From Lysobacterales bacterium (GTDB lineage: Bacteria; Pseudomonadota; Gammaproteobacteria; Xanthomonadales; Rhodanobacteraceae), in the NCBI GenBank assembly GCA_016707485.1, contig JADJHN010000003.1, positions 558,001-622,000 on the forward strand: 64,000 nucleotides of DNA, in the 5' to 3' direction. Position 1 is the first letter of the stretch. The number at the start of each line of letters is the position of its first letter. The translations under genes were made by a program, and so were the position numbers. Positions 18,402 to 26,427 of this stretch are shown one piece after another. The notes beneath the pieces are model-generated. The model was not told the DNA's origin and searched no databases. It was given only the letters and a program-made list of their open reading frames with translations.

Positions 18402-19196
18402 TCACGGCCGGGGTGGCGGGCAATCCATGGACTGCCCGTGGCGCTGCAAATCGATGATCACCTGCTGACTGCGCCGGGCCAGTTGCTGGCGGTCGCCCGG
18501 CTGCAGGCCGGTGGTCGCAATCGGCGTGCCGACACGCAGGCGAATGCGGCCCGGTCGCACCTTGAAACCCGCGGCGGGAAGGACGAAGCCACTGCCTTCG
18601 ATCGCAATTGGAAGGATCGGTATTCCGGTCTCGATGGCCAGTTTGAAGACGCCGCCCTTGAACGCGCCGACGCGCCCATCGCGACTGCGCGTGCCTTCGG
18701 GAAACGCGCACAAGCTGTGCCCCTCGTTGAAGATGGCGGCCGCATCGTGCAATCGGCGCGCAGCGGCCCGCGCCGACTGGCGCTCGATGAAGACCATGCC
18801 CATCGCCCGCGCATAGGCACCGACAAACGGCACCCTGGCCAGTTCCTGCTTGAGGACGAAGCGCATCGGCATCGGCAACGCGCGAAACAGCGCGCAGATG
18901 TCGATCATCGATTGGTGATTGGCGACGACGATGTACGGTCGCGAAAAATCGATCGCCTCGAAACCTTCCAGGTCGAGGCGCGCACCGGCACCACCCAGCA
19001 GGCCCGGTGCCCAGACCCGGCTGGCCATGCGCAACGGCAAATGGCGGCGTCCTCCACACAACACCAGCAGCAGCAAGGCGAAACAGATCAGCACCGAAGT
19101 CCATGTCAGCGTGAACAGCAGTTGCAGTGCATTCAATGCGCGCCAGCCAACGCCGCCCAGCAATCCCGGGCGAACCGACGAAGTAGTAACCGACAT
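18402..19196 (-). CDS. Lysophospholipid acyltransferase family protein (PlsC-like)
   Basis: A 264-residue membrane acyltransferase, likely 1-acylglycerol-3-phosphate O-acyltransferase. The catalytic HX4D motif is NHQSMID, and the substrate motifs are FPEGTRSRDG and the later PILPIAIEGSG. An N-terminal hydrophobic helix (about 21-47, LLFTLTWTSVLICFALLLLV) anchors it. The start is at ATG 19196 (MSVTTSSV). Whether it is the main PlsC or an accessory acyltransferase cannot be settled here. Confidence 0.87.
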   Translation of the reverse strand: MSVTTSSVRPGLLGGVGWRALNALQLLFTLTWTSVLICFALLLLVLCGGRRHLPLRMASRVWAPGLLGGAGARLDLEGFEAIDFSRPYIVVANHQSMIDICALFRALPMPMRFVLKQELARVPFVGAYARAMGMVFIERQSARAAARRLHDAAAIFNEGHSLCAFPEGTRSRDGRVGAFKGGVFKLAIETGIPILPIAIEGSGFVLPAAGFKVRPGRIRLRVGTPIATTGLQPGDRQQLARRSQQVIIDLQRHGQSMDCPPPRP

Positions 19197-19351
19197 TCCA
19201 TTCCCCCTAAACCGGCGCGAAGGATAGTCGATGCCTGGCCAACCGCCAAATTGCAGCTGTGCAAATCGACAGCCACCATGGCTTGGCGCGCCACCAGCAT
19301 CCGCACAGGTCGGGCCTTTCCGTGCCGGTGAGTGCAGCGGGAAGCTGACCC

Positions 19352-19370
19352 GACCTGCCCACGCCAGGTC
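19352..19370 (-). other. GACCTG/CAGGTC hairpin after the 2OG oxygenase gene
   Basis: A 6-bp perfect stem with a 7-base loop begins just after the stop codon at 19374. No clear U-run follows, so it is only a weak terminator candidate. Confidence 0.25.
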
Positions 19371-19373
19371 AGA

Positions 19374-20309
19374 TCAGATCAGCTTGATCTCGCGCAGGCG
19401 TTCAAGCAGGTACTCGTGCGAGGTGATCGAGGTCGGATAGCGGCTCGGGTTTTCCGCACTGATGCAGGATGGCAGCACATCGAGCACGACATCCGGATTC
19501 GGGTGCAGGAAGAACGGCACCGAATAGCGCGGCTGGCGCGCCTGCTCGCCTTGCGGATTGGTCACCCGATGGGTCGTTGACGGGTACACGTGATTGGTCA
19601 GGCGCTGCAGCATGTCGCCGATGTTGACGACAATGGCGTCGCCTTCGGTGGTGATCGGCAACCATTGCCCTTCGCGGGTCAGCACTTCGAGCCCGGCGGC
19701 GCTGGCACCGACCAGCAGGGTGATGAAATTGATGTCCTCGTGGGCACCGGCGCGCACGTTCGGGATATCGTCGGTGGTGATCGGCGGGTAGTGGATCGGG
19801 CGCAGGATCGAGTTGCCGAACCGGGTCTTGTCGGCAAAGAAATCCTCGGCCAGTCCGATATGCAGGGCGAGTGCGCGCAGCACCCGCGTGCCCAGCGCAT
19901 CCAGCGCCTGATACAGCCCGTAGCCATGCTCACGAAAACCTTCGACCTCGTTCGGCCAGACATTCGGCGGCATCACCGCGGCATATTTCGAATCGCGCGG
20001 GATCTCGCGACCGATATGCCAGAACTCCTTGAGGTCGGCGTACTTCGAATCCTTCGCCGTCTCCACGCCAAACGGCGTGTAGCCGCGGGCGCCGCCCGTG
20101 CCAGCCTGGTGGTAGCTGCGCTTGACCGCATCCGGCAATGCGAAGAACGCCTGGAAGGCCCGGTAGGCCGCATCGATATCGGCTTTCGGGATGCCGTGTC
20201 CACTGATGCAGCAAAAGCCGAATTCGCGATAGGCCGCGCCAAGTTCGGCGACAAAGGCATCGCGATCGGAATCGTAACGGCGGATATCAAGGGTCGGGAC
20301 GTGTTTCAT
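19374..20309 (-). CDS. 2-oxoglutarate/Fe(II) oxygenase, isopenicillin N synthase-like
   Basis: A 311-residue protein of the isopenicillin N synthase/plant 2OG-dioxygenase superfamily. The N-terminal DIOX_N-type domain includes YREFGFCCISGHGIP. The iron ligands are visible as H and D in GAHEDINFITLL and a distal H in STTHRVTNP, with a 2-oxoglutarate-binding Arg near QPRYSVPFF. The start at ATG 20309 (MKHVPTLDIRR) has AGGA eight bases upstream; ATG 20318 is also possible. Substrate unknown; bacterial members include ethylene-forming and small-molecule hydroxylases. Downstream of glmM on the same strand. Confidence 0.87.
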   Translation of the reverse strand: MKHVPTLDIRRYDSDRDAFVAELGAAYREFGFCCISGHGIPKADIDAAYRAFQAFFALPDAVKRSYHQAGTGGARGYTPFGVETAKDSKYADLKEFWHIGREIPRDSKYAAVMPPNVWPNEVEGFREHGYGLYQALDALGTRVLRALALHIGLAEDFFADKTRFGNSILRPIHYPPITTDDIPNVRAGAHEDINFITLLVGASAAGLEVLTREGQWLPITTEGDAIVVNIGDMLQRLTNHVYPSTTHRVTNPQGEQARQPRYSVPFFLHPNPDVVLDVLPSCISAENPSRYPTSITSHEYLLERLREIKLI

Positions 20310-20420
20310 CGGCGGCATCCTGGGTCCGCCGGCAAGGCGGCGGACACCTGTGTTGAAGGAGTTGCTGCGAACGCCATGAGGCGGGTTCCGGCAGGGCTCG
20401 CGCAATTATTCCACGAGTGC

Positions 20421-21773
20421 TCAGGAAACGCGCGATTGGGCGTCGCGCACGGCGGCGGCCAGTTCCTCGACCAGCCGCGCGACCAGGTCGGCGTCAACCG
20501 CCTCGACGGTGACGCGGACCAGCGGTTCGGTGCCGGAAGGACGCAGGACAACGCGCCCATGTCCGGCCAGTTTCGCCTGCACGCCGGCCAGCACGCGCTG
20601 CACTTCGGCGTCGGCAACCAGGGCGGCGCCGCCATGCGCGCGGATATTGACCGTGGTTTGCGGCACTTTGCGCATGCCGGCGACCGCTTCGGCAAGGCTG
20701 TGTCCGTTGCGCGCGAGCGCTTCGAGCACTTGCAGCGCACTGACAATGGCATCACCGGTGGAAGCCCGATCAAGGCAGAGGATGTGCCCCGAGGTCTCGC
20801 CGCCAAGCACGCCCGCGTGTTCACGCAAGGCTTGCATCACGTAGCGATCGCCGACGCGGGTGCGCATGAAGGCAATGTCCCTGGAGAGCATGGCCTGCTC
20901 GAGGCCGTAGTTGCTCATCAACGTGCCGACCAGCGGGCCGACCAGGCGGCCCTGCGCATGCCAGTCCAGTGCCAGGATGTAGAGCAACTCGTCGCCATCG
21001 ACGAGGCGACCATCGTGATCGACCATCTGCAGGCGGTCGCCGTCGCCATCGAAGGCGATGCCGAGATGCGCTCCCGTCTCGACGACGGTACGGCTCAAGG
21101 CCGCCGGGCTGGTCGATCCGCAATCGCGATTGATGTTGAGACCGTCGGGACGATTGCCGATCGCGGTGACGGTCGCGCCGAGTTCGTTGAACATCTTCGG
21201 CGCAATCTGGTAGGTCGCCCCATGTGCGCAATCGACGACGATGTGCAAGTCGTGCAGGTTGAACGAGCGCGACACGGTCGATTTGCAGAACTCCAGATAG
21301 CGCGCCGAGGCATCGTCAATGCGCATGGCCTTGCCGATCGCCTGCGAGTCGACCGTCGAGAAGGCCTGCTCCAGTTCCGCTTCGATCGCCAGCTCGACGG
21401 CATCATCGAGTTTCTCGCCGATCGCCGAGAAGAACTTGATGCCATTGTCGTGGTGCGGATTGTGCGAGGCACTGATGACGATGCCGGCATCCGCACGCAT
21501 CGAACGGGTCAGGTAGGCAACGCCCGGCGTCGGCATCGGCCCGAGCAGGCGCACGTCGGCACCCGCGGCGAGCAGGCCCGCTTCCAGCGCCGATTCGAGC
21601 ATGTAGCCGGAAACCCGCGTGTCCTTGCCGATCAGCACGACCGGCTTGTCGGCATCGCCCTGGCGCAGGACCGCGCCCATCGCCCGGCCCAGCTTGAGCA
21701 TGAACTCGGCCGTGATCGGCCACTCGCCAACCCGGCCACGGATTCCGTCGGTACCGAAGTAGCGCTTATGCAC
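20421..21773 (-). CDS. glmM: Phosphoglucosamine mutase
   Basis: A 450-residue enzyme that converts glucosamine-6-phosphate to glucosamine-1-phosphate for UDP-GlcNAc, peptidoglycan and LPS. The N-terminus KRYFGTDGIRGRVG, the phosphoserine loop ISASHNPHHDNGIK, the metal loop DGDGDR and the C-terminal phosphate-binding RPSGTEPLVRV are all intact. The best start by homology is the GTG at 21773, four codons before YFGTDG. That GTG sits at the edge of a heptad repeat array, and no ribosome site is visible. Confidence 0.97.
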   Translation of the reverse strand: MHKRYFGTDGIRGRVGEWPITAEFMLKLGRAMGAVLRQGDADKPVVLIGKDTRVSGYMLESALEAGLLAAGADVRLLGPMPTPGVAYLTRSMRADAGIVISASHNPHHDNGIKFFSAIGEKLDDAVELAIEAELEQAFSTVDSQAIGKAMRIDDASARYLEFCKSTVSRSFNLHDLHIVVDCAHGATYQIAPKMFNELGATVTAIGNRPDGLNINRDCGSTSPAALSRTVVETGAHLGIAFDGDGDRLQMVDHDGRLVDGDELLYILALDWHAQGRLVGPLVGTLMSNYGLEQAMLSRDIAFMRTRVGDRYVMQALREHAGVLGGETSGHILCLDRASTGDAIVSALQVLEALARNGHSLAEAVAGMRKVPQTTVNIRAHGGAALVADAEVQRVLAGVQAKLAGHGRVVLRPSGTEPLVRVTVEAVDADLVARLVEELAAAVRDAQSRVS

Positions 21774-21802
21774 GGGAATCGGGAATGGAGAATCGGGAGT
21801 GG
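21773..21802. repeat. GGGAATC/GGGAATG heptad array touching the glmM start
   Basis: Heptads GGGAATC, GGGAATG and GAGAATC, with a final GGGAGTGG. They overlap the glmM start codon on the opposite strand. The partner array in inverted orientation is at 22030-22062; the 227 bp between them have no gene. Confidence 0.7.
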
Positions 21803-22029
21803 ATAAGCGCGCCCTCGTGCCGACGCACGCCCTCACCGGGAATCGAAAACCTTGTGGGCTGGTCCGGCAATAGCGTTTGCAGCGAGAGACGCCCTGCGCG
21901 AAAACAATTCTTCGACGATCCGCCCGGCCGAAATGGTGAAGTCGAGGAGGAATCGGCCCCACGGCCAAAACAGCCTTCTGTCGCGCAGGCTGGCAATCTC
22001 GAAAAACCGCTGACCGCCTGGAATTTCAC

Positions 22030-22062
22030 CCCCATTCCCTATTCCCTTCTCCCCACTCCCGG
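22030..22062. repeat. CATTCCC/TATTCCC heptad array downstream of dksA
   Basis: Inverted partner of the array at 21773-21802. It ends four bases before the dksA stop codon at 22067-22069. Together the arms bracket the glmM-dksA spacer in the same way as the arms between nuoD and nuoE. Confidence 0.7.
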
Positions 22063-22066
22063 CACT

Positions 22067-23017
22067 TCAATCACCCATCTGTTTCTGGCGGTGTTCCCAG
22101 CGTTCCTGGGCGTCGAGACAGAGGGTGGCAATGGGGCGGGCATCAAGACGATCGAGGCCGATGTCTTCATCGGTTTCCTCGCAGAAGCCGTAACGACCTT
22201 CCTCGATGCGCTTGAGCGCCTTGTCGATCTTCGAGATGAGCTTGCGATAGCGGTCACGCGTGCGCAGTTCCAGGGAGTTTTCGGTTTCCCGCGTGGCGCG
22301 CTCGGCCTCGTCGCCGACATCGCGCACTTCGTCGCGCAGGTTCTCGATGGTCTGCTTGGATTCCTCGACCAGATCCTCGCGCCAGCTCTGCAGCTTGCGG
22401 CGGAAATACTCGAGGTGCATGGGATTCATGTATTCCTCTTTCGGCGACGGTCGATAACCGCTCGCCAGATGCACGACCGTATTGGTCGGCAGCGCATAGC
22501 GGCCGTCCTGCATGGTCACGCCTTTCAACTTGGTCGTCGAGACGGTCTTTGCCTTTGCCTTTGACTTGTTGTCCGGCTTCGCTGCAGCAGCACTTGCGAT
22601 GTTGGTTTCAATCACGGATGACTTGGTTTTCCTGGGGGAAATGGGATCCGGCTTGCGGGCCTTGCCGGCTTTCAACGGCGCGGCGGCTTTCACCGGGAGC
22701 TTCTTCGCAGCGACCTTGCGCACAACCGCCTTGCTGGCGGGCACACGGGCCTTGGCGGCCTTGACTGGCGCCGCCGGTTTTTTCGCCTTGCTTGTCGCCA
22801 CGGGCTTCCCAGGCGCGAGCGCCTTCTTGCTGACGACCTTGGCCTTCGACTTCACTGCCGCTACCGGCTTCGATTTCACGGCAGCCTTTGCCGCAACCTT
22901 CTTCACCGGTTTCGTTGCGGCTTTCGGCTTTGCCGCAGCCCTGGCTGCTGGCTTGGCGCGTGCAACGACCTTGGTCGATTTGGTCGCTGTCCTGGATTTT
23001 TGCGTCGATTTCGCCAT
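22067..23017 (-). CDS. dksA: DksA/TraR family RNA polymerase-binding protein with Lys/Ala-rich N-terminal tail
   Basis: A 316-residue DksA-like transcription factor. The C-terminal 110 residues are the family domain: a coiled coil (about 210-265, FRRKLQSWREDLVEESKQ) and a zinc-finger-like part with FCEETDEDIGLDRLDARPIA and LCLDAQERWEH. Only one cysteine of each canonical pair is present. About 180 residues in front are a KPAAKA/VKAAKA-type low-complexity tail like histone H1 or AlgP, with a likely DNA-binding charge. ATG 23017 follows AAGGACGG. It is expected to work with ppGpp at stringently controlled promoters. Confidence 0.92.
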   Translation of the reverse strand: MAKSTQKSRTATKSTKVVARAKPAARAAAKPKAATKPVKKVAAKAAVKSKPVAAVKSKAKVVSKKALAPGKPVATSKAKKPAAPVKAAKARVPASKAVVRKVAAKKLPVKAAAPLKAGKARKPDPISPRKTKSSVIETNIASAAAAKPDNKSKAKAKTVSTTKLKGVTMQDGRYALPTNTVVHLASGYRPSPKEEYMNPMHLEYFRRKLQSWREDLVEESKQTIENLRDEVRDVGDEAERATRETENSLELRTRDRYRKLISKIDKALKRIEEGRYGFCEETDEDIGLDRLDARPIATLCLDAQERWEHRQKQMGD

Positions 23018-23050
23018 TTCCGTCCTTACCTTGTGACTCGGCGGCGGCGT

Positions 23051-23079
23051 GTTATAGCCTAAGTCCCCGCCCCCGGCAA
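23051..23079 (-). promoter_or_regulatory. Sigma70 promoter of dksA
   Basis: On the minus strand TTGCCG (23074-23079) and TATAAC (23051-23056) are 17 bases apart. Transcription would start near 23044, about 27 bases before the dksA ATG at 23017, leaving room for its AAGGACGG ribosome site. Confidence 0.65.
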
Positions 23080-23134
23080 CCGCTGTCCATTGCGCTTCAG
23101 CCGGTGCCCCAGTGCGTTCACCATTCCGATCATC

Positions 23135-23404
23135 GTGTCCCGACTCATCCTCTCGTTGCTGGCGTTCTACAAACGCTTCGTCAGTCCCCTGCTCGGCGCG
23201 CGCTGCCGATTCCATCCGAGTTGCTCGGACTACGCGCGCGTCGCCATCGCGCGATACGGAAGCCTGCGCGGCACCTGGCTGACGATAAACCGGCTGCTGC
23301 GCTGCCAGCCAATGTGCGATGGTGGCAACGATCCGGTGCCGGCGCAATTCAGCTGGCGACCGTTCCTGCGCGAAAAAATCCACTCTGGACATGACCATGA
23401 ATGA
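23135..23404 (+). CDS. yidD: Membrane protein insertion efficiency factor YidD
   Basis: An 89-residue protein of the YidD (DUF37, haemolytic) family, recognised by FYKRFVSPLLGARCRFHPSC, SDYARVAIARYG and the CQPMCDGGNDPVP end. The family assists YidC-mediated insertion of inner membrane proteins and has an amphipathic N-terminal helix. The start is taken at GTG 23135 (MSRLILSLLAFY); an ATG at 23090 is less likely because it adds a non-family stretch. It is away from its usual rpmH-rnpA-yidC context and overlaps pyrC by 8 bases. Confidence 0.85.
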   Translation: MSRLILSLLAFYKRFVSPLLGARCRFHPSCSDYARVAIARYGSLRGTWLTINRLLRCQPMCDGGNDPVPAQFSWRPFLREKIHSGHDHE

Positions 23405-24731
23405 CTGGCTGATCACGAACGCCCATCTCGTCAACGAGGGCCGTCGCTTCGACGCCGATATCCGCGTGCGCAACGGGCGCATCGAACGCATCGATGCGCA
23501 GATTGCCGCCGCGGCGAACGAGCAGGTGTTCGATGCCGGCGGACGCTGGCTGTTTCCCGGCATGATCGATGACCAGGTGCATTTCCGCGAACCGGGCCTC
23601 GAGCACAAGGCCACCATCGCATCGGAATCGCGTGCCTGCGTGGCCGGGGGCATCACCAGCTTCATGGAAATGCCGAACACCAAGCCGCCCGCGGTGAATC
23701 GCGATGCGCTGGAAGCGAAATACGAGCGTGGCCGCATATCCTCGCGTGCCAACTACGCGTTCTATCTCGGTGCGACCAACGACAACCTCGAGGACATCCG
23801 CACGCTGGATCCGAAATCAGCACCTGGCATAAAGGTGTTCATGGGCGCCTCGACCGGCAACATGCTGGTGGATGATCCGGCCACGCTCGACGCGATCTTC
23901 CGCGACGCGCCGACGCCGATCATCACCCACTGCGAAGACACGCCGATGATCAGCGCCAACGAGGCACAGGCACGCGAGCGCTGGGGCGATGACATCCCGG
24001 CCGACCAACATCCGCTGATCCGCTCGCGCGAGGCCTGCCTGAAGTCGACCGAACTGGCGATCAGCCTCGCCCGCAAGCACGGCACGCGCCTGCACGTGCT
24101 GCATGTCTCCACGGCGGATGAACTCGCCCTGTTCGCGCCGGGGCCGATCAGTGGCAAGCGCATCACCGCCGAAACCTGCGTGCATTTCCTGCATTTCAGT
24201 GCCGCCGATTACGCCCGCCTCGGCCATCGCATCAAGTGCAATCCGGCAATCAAGATGGCCAGCGATCGTGCCGCAATCATCAAGGCATTGGCCGAAAGCC
24301 GCATCGATGTCCTTGCCACCGACCATGCGCCGCACCTTGTCGAGGAGAAGGCCCATCCCTACACCTCGGCGCCCTCCGGCCTGCCGCTGGTGCAGTACGC
24401 GCTGCAGGTTGCGCTTGAACGCGTGTTTGCCGGCGAACTGACGCTTGAACGCCTGGTCGAGTCGGTCACGCATGCGCCGGCAACCTTGTTCAACGTGCAG
24501 GAGCGCGGCTACCTGCGCGAAGGCTTCCACGCCGACCTGGTCATCGTCGATCCCGCGCGCCCGCATGTCGTCGTGCCGGCGGAGATCCTCTCCAAATGCG
24601 GCTGGTCGCCGTTCGAGGGCGAAACTTTCCGCTCCAGCATCGCGGCAACCTTCGTCAACGGCATGCTGGCCTGGAACGACGGCAAGCTCGACGATCGCGT
24701 GCGCGGCCAGCGCCTCGCCTTCGATCGCTGA
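23397..24731 (+). CDS. pyrC: Dihydroorotase (class I)
   Basis: A 444-residue amidohydrolase that cyclises carbamoyl aspartate to dihydroorotate in pyrimidine biosynthesis. Metal motifs are DDQVHFREPG, the THCED histidine, the HVLHVST histidine and the ATDHAPH aspartate. The length and the AGGITSFMEMPNTKPP segment place it with the TIGR00857-type (class I) enzymes, not with the short E. coli PyrC. The start is ATG 23397; another ATG lies six bases upstream. It overlaps yidD and is followed after 2 bases by the M23 gene. Confidence 0.94.
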   Translation: MNDWLITNAHLVNEGRRFDADIRVRNGRIERIDAQIAAAANEQVFDAGGRWLFPGMIDDQVHFREPGLEHKATIASESRACVAGGITSFMEMPNTKPPAVNRDALEAKYERGRISSRANYAFYLGATNDNLEDIRTLDPKSAPGIKVFMGASTGNMLVDDPATLDAIFRDAPTPIITHCEDTPMISANEAQARERWGDDIPADQHPLIRSREACLKSTELAISLARKHGTRLHVLHVSTADELALFAPGPISGKRITAETCVHFLHFSAADYARLGHRIKCNPAIKMASDRAAIIKALAESRIDVLATDHAPHLVEEKAHPYTSAPSGLPLVQYALQVALERVFAGELTLERLVESVTHAPATLFNVQERGYLREGFHADLVIVDPARPHVVVPAEILSKCGWSPFEGETFRSSIAATFVNGMLAWNDGKLDDRVRGQRLAFDR

Positions 24732-24733
24732 AC

Positions 24734-25555
24734 GTGAAGCGCGGAATCCTCCTTGCCACCCTGCTTGCCCTGCTGGTGCCGGGCGGCGCCGCAGCCGCCG
24801 ACCTGCGCGTGATCTTTCCGGAAAGCACCACGCAGGGCTCGATGGTCATCGGCAAGGTGCCCGCCGGCAGCGTTGTGCACTATGCCGGACGCAGCCTGCG
24901 CGTCAGCGCCTATGGCACGGTTGCCTTTGGCGTGGGGCGTGACGAAGCCGGCCCGCTGCACGTCGAGGTGCTGCGTGCGGACGGCAGCACGATTGCCAGC
25001 GAGATCCAGGTAGCGCCCCGCGACTGGCCCGTCGAGCATGTCGATGGGGTGCCGCCGAAGACGGTCGATCCACCGCCGGAGATTGCCGAGCGTATCCGCC
25101 GCGAGCAGGCCGCCGTCGCCGCCGTGCGTGATCGCGATGATGACCGCACTGATTTCACCGAATCCTTCATGCGCCCGGTGGCAGGGCGCATCAGCGGGCG
25201 TTTCGGCAACCAGCGCGTCTACAACGGCAAGCCGCGCGCCGCGCATTCGGGCATGGATATCGCCGCACCAGGCGGTACTCCGGTCAAGTCCCCGGCCAGT
25301 GGCCTGGTCACCTTTGCCGATGCCGATCTGTACCTGACCGGCGGCACCGTCGTGATCGACCACGGCTTCGGCTTCAGCAGCAATTTCCTGCACCTCTCGC
25401 GCCTTGACGTGCGCGTTGGCGAGCACATCAACCAGGGCCAGGTCATCGGCGCGGTCGGTGCCACCGGCCGCGCCAGTGGTCCGCATCTGCACTGGGGCAT
25501 GAACTGGTTTGACGTGCGCATCGATCCGCAACTCGTGCTGGACGCCGCGCGCTAG
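24734..25555 (+). CDS. Exported M23 family metallopeptidase
   Basis: A 273-residue LytM-type endopeptidase, probably acting on peptidoglycan in the periplasm. A signal peptide is present (MKRGILLATLLALLVPGGAA then AADL). The C-terminal domain (about 145-270) carries HSGMDIA (first His and Asp) and PHLHWGMNW (HxH), with the GRFGNQRVYNG lead. The start is GTG 24734, two bases after the pyrC stop, suggesting co-transcription. It could be an active hydrolase, since all zinc ligands are present. Confidence 0.93.
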   Translation: MKRGILLATLLALLVPGGAAAADLRVIFPESTTQGSMVIGKVPAGSVVHYAGRSLRVSAYGTVAFGVGRDEAGPLHVEVLRADGSTIASEIQVAPRDWPVEHVDGVPPKTVDPPPEIAERIRREQAAVAAVRDRDDDRTDFTESFMRPVAGRISGRFGNQRVYNGKPRAAHSGMDIAAPGGTPVKSPASGLVTFADADLYLTGGTVVIDHGFGFSSNFLHLSRLDVRVGEHINQGQVIGAVGATGRASGPHLHWGMNWFDVRIDPQLVLDAAR

Positions 25556-25582
25556 CCCGGACCATTCATGAAATGGAGTCGC
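25556..25582. repeat. Partial copy of the 29887-29910 repeat edge
   Basis: CCCGGACCATTCATGAA matches the sequence at 29887-29903 at 16 of 17 positions and is followed a few bases later by AGTCGCGA, also found in that element. It lies directly after the M23 stop codon. Confidence 0.45.
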
Positions 25583-25612
25583 GACTGATCCGAGTCAGCG
25601 CTTGCAGCTGCC

Positions 25613-26218
25613 TCAGCGTTGCGCGCGTTCGAGTTCGGAGACCGAGCGCATCAGGTGCGGGGCGAGGTAGCAATGCGAGCCGCAAGCCATCAATCCGGCT
25701 GCGGCGAATTCGCGGCGATACCAGGCCGGCGTGCGCGCAATGAAGCCGGCAATGTCGCCATCGACGGCATCGCCCGAGGTGAACAGCTCGATGAAGGCAA
25801 GTCCTTCGAGCAATTCCGGAAAGCCCGACAGGCCACGGCGCAATTCCGCGGCACGCAGGTAGTGCAGCACATCCGAACAGACGATCACGTCGAAACGACG
25901 CTCGAAACGCAGCTCGGCGAGATCGGCAAAGCGCGCCAGGCGCAGGTTGCGCGAGCGCCCGAAGCGGCGGACAGCATATTCGCTGGAATCAAGACCGAGG
26001 TACTCGATGCCCGGGCGCAGGCGCAGCAGGGGCGCACGCCAGACACCCTCGCCACAACCGATGTCGAGCACGCTGCGCACCGGCCGTCCAAGGTAATACT
26101 CGGACAGCGCCACCACCATGTTGACCTTGCGCGCCGTTTCCCCGCGCGCACGCACGCGGTGCGCGGGATCGCGATACCAGCGGTCGAAATAGGCACGGTC
26201 ATATTCTTTTGCGTTCAT
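25613..26218 (-). CDS. SAM-dependent methyltransferase
   Basis: A 201-residue class I methyltransferase. Motif I is SVLDIGCGEGVWRAPLL, the acidic end of strand 2 is EYLGLDSSEYA, and motif IV is DVIVCSDVLHYL. The start is ATG 26218 (MNAKEYDRAYFDRWYR), which is a common beginning for this group. It is divergent from the PHB depolymerase gene. No substrate can be assigned. Confidence 0.87.
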   Translation of the reverse strand: MNAKEYDRAYFDRWYRDPAHRVRARGETARKVNMVVALSEYYLGRPVRSVLDIGCGEGVWRAPLLRLRPGIEYLGLDSSEYAVRRFGRSRNLRLARFADLAELRFERRFDVIVCSDVLHYLRAAELRRGLSGFPELLEGLAFIELFTSGDAVDGDIAGFIARTPAWYRREFAAAGLMACGSHCYLAPHLMRSVSELERAQR

Positions 26219-26356
26219 CGTGGCGACCGAAAGGCAGGGACGGATGCGCTGGCGTGCTCCGCGGACGAGGGTGACAGGCCCGGACAGGCCTTGCCGGGGA
26301 TGCGCGCAGGCCAGAGCGCAGTCGCGCCCATGCCGGAAATCCCGACCCCCGACTAT

Positions 26357-26370
26357 TGTGCACTTGCACA
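26357..26370. promoter_or_regulatory. Perfect inverted repeat TGTGCA-CT-TGCACA, operator candidate
   Basis: Two 6-bp perfect arms with a 2-base centre lie 58 bases upstream of the PHB depolymerase ATG and 139 bases from the divergent methyltransferase start. The position fits a repressor site. The TGC-rich arms recall sites of PhaR-type regulators, but that link is inference. Confidence 0.4.
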
Positions 26371-26427
26371 TGAGCGAGGATGGATCAAAGATAGGTGGAT
26401 TCGCCATCGAAAAACAAGGCCGGATCC

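Noticed and set aside
19590..21806. A 738-residue open frame over the oxygenase and glmM genes
   Set aside because: It spans two recognised genes in antisense and has no domain.
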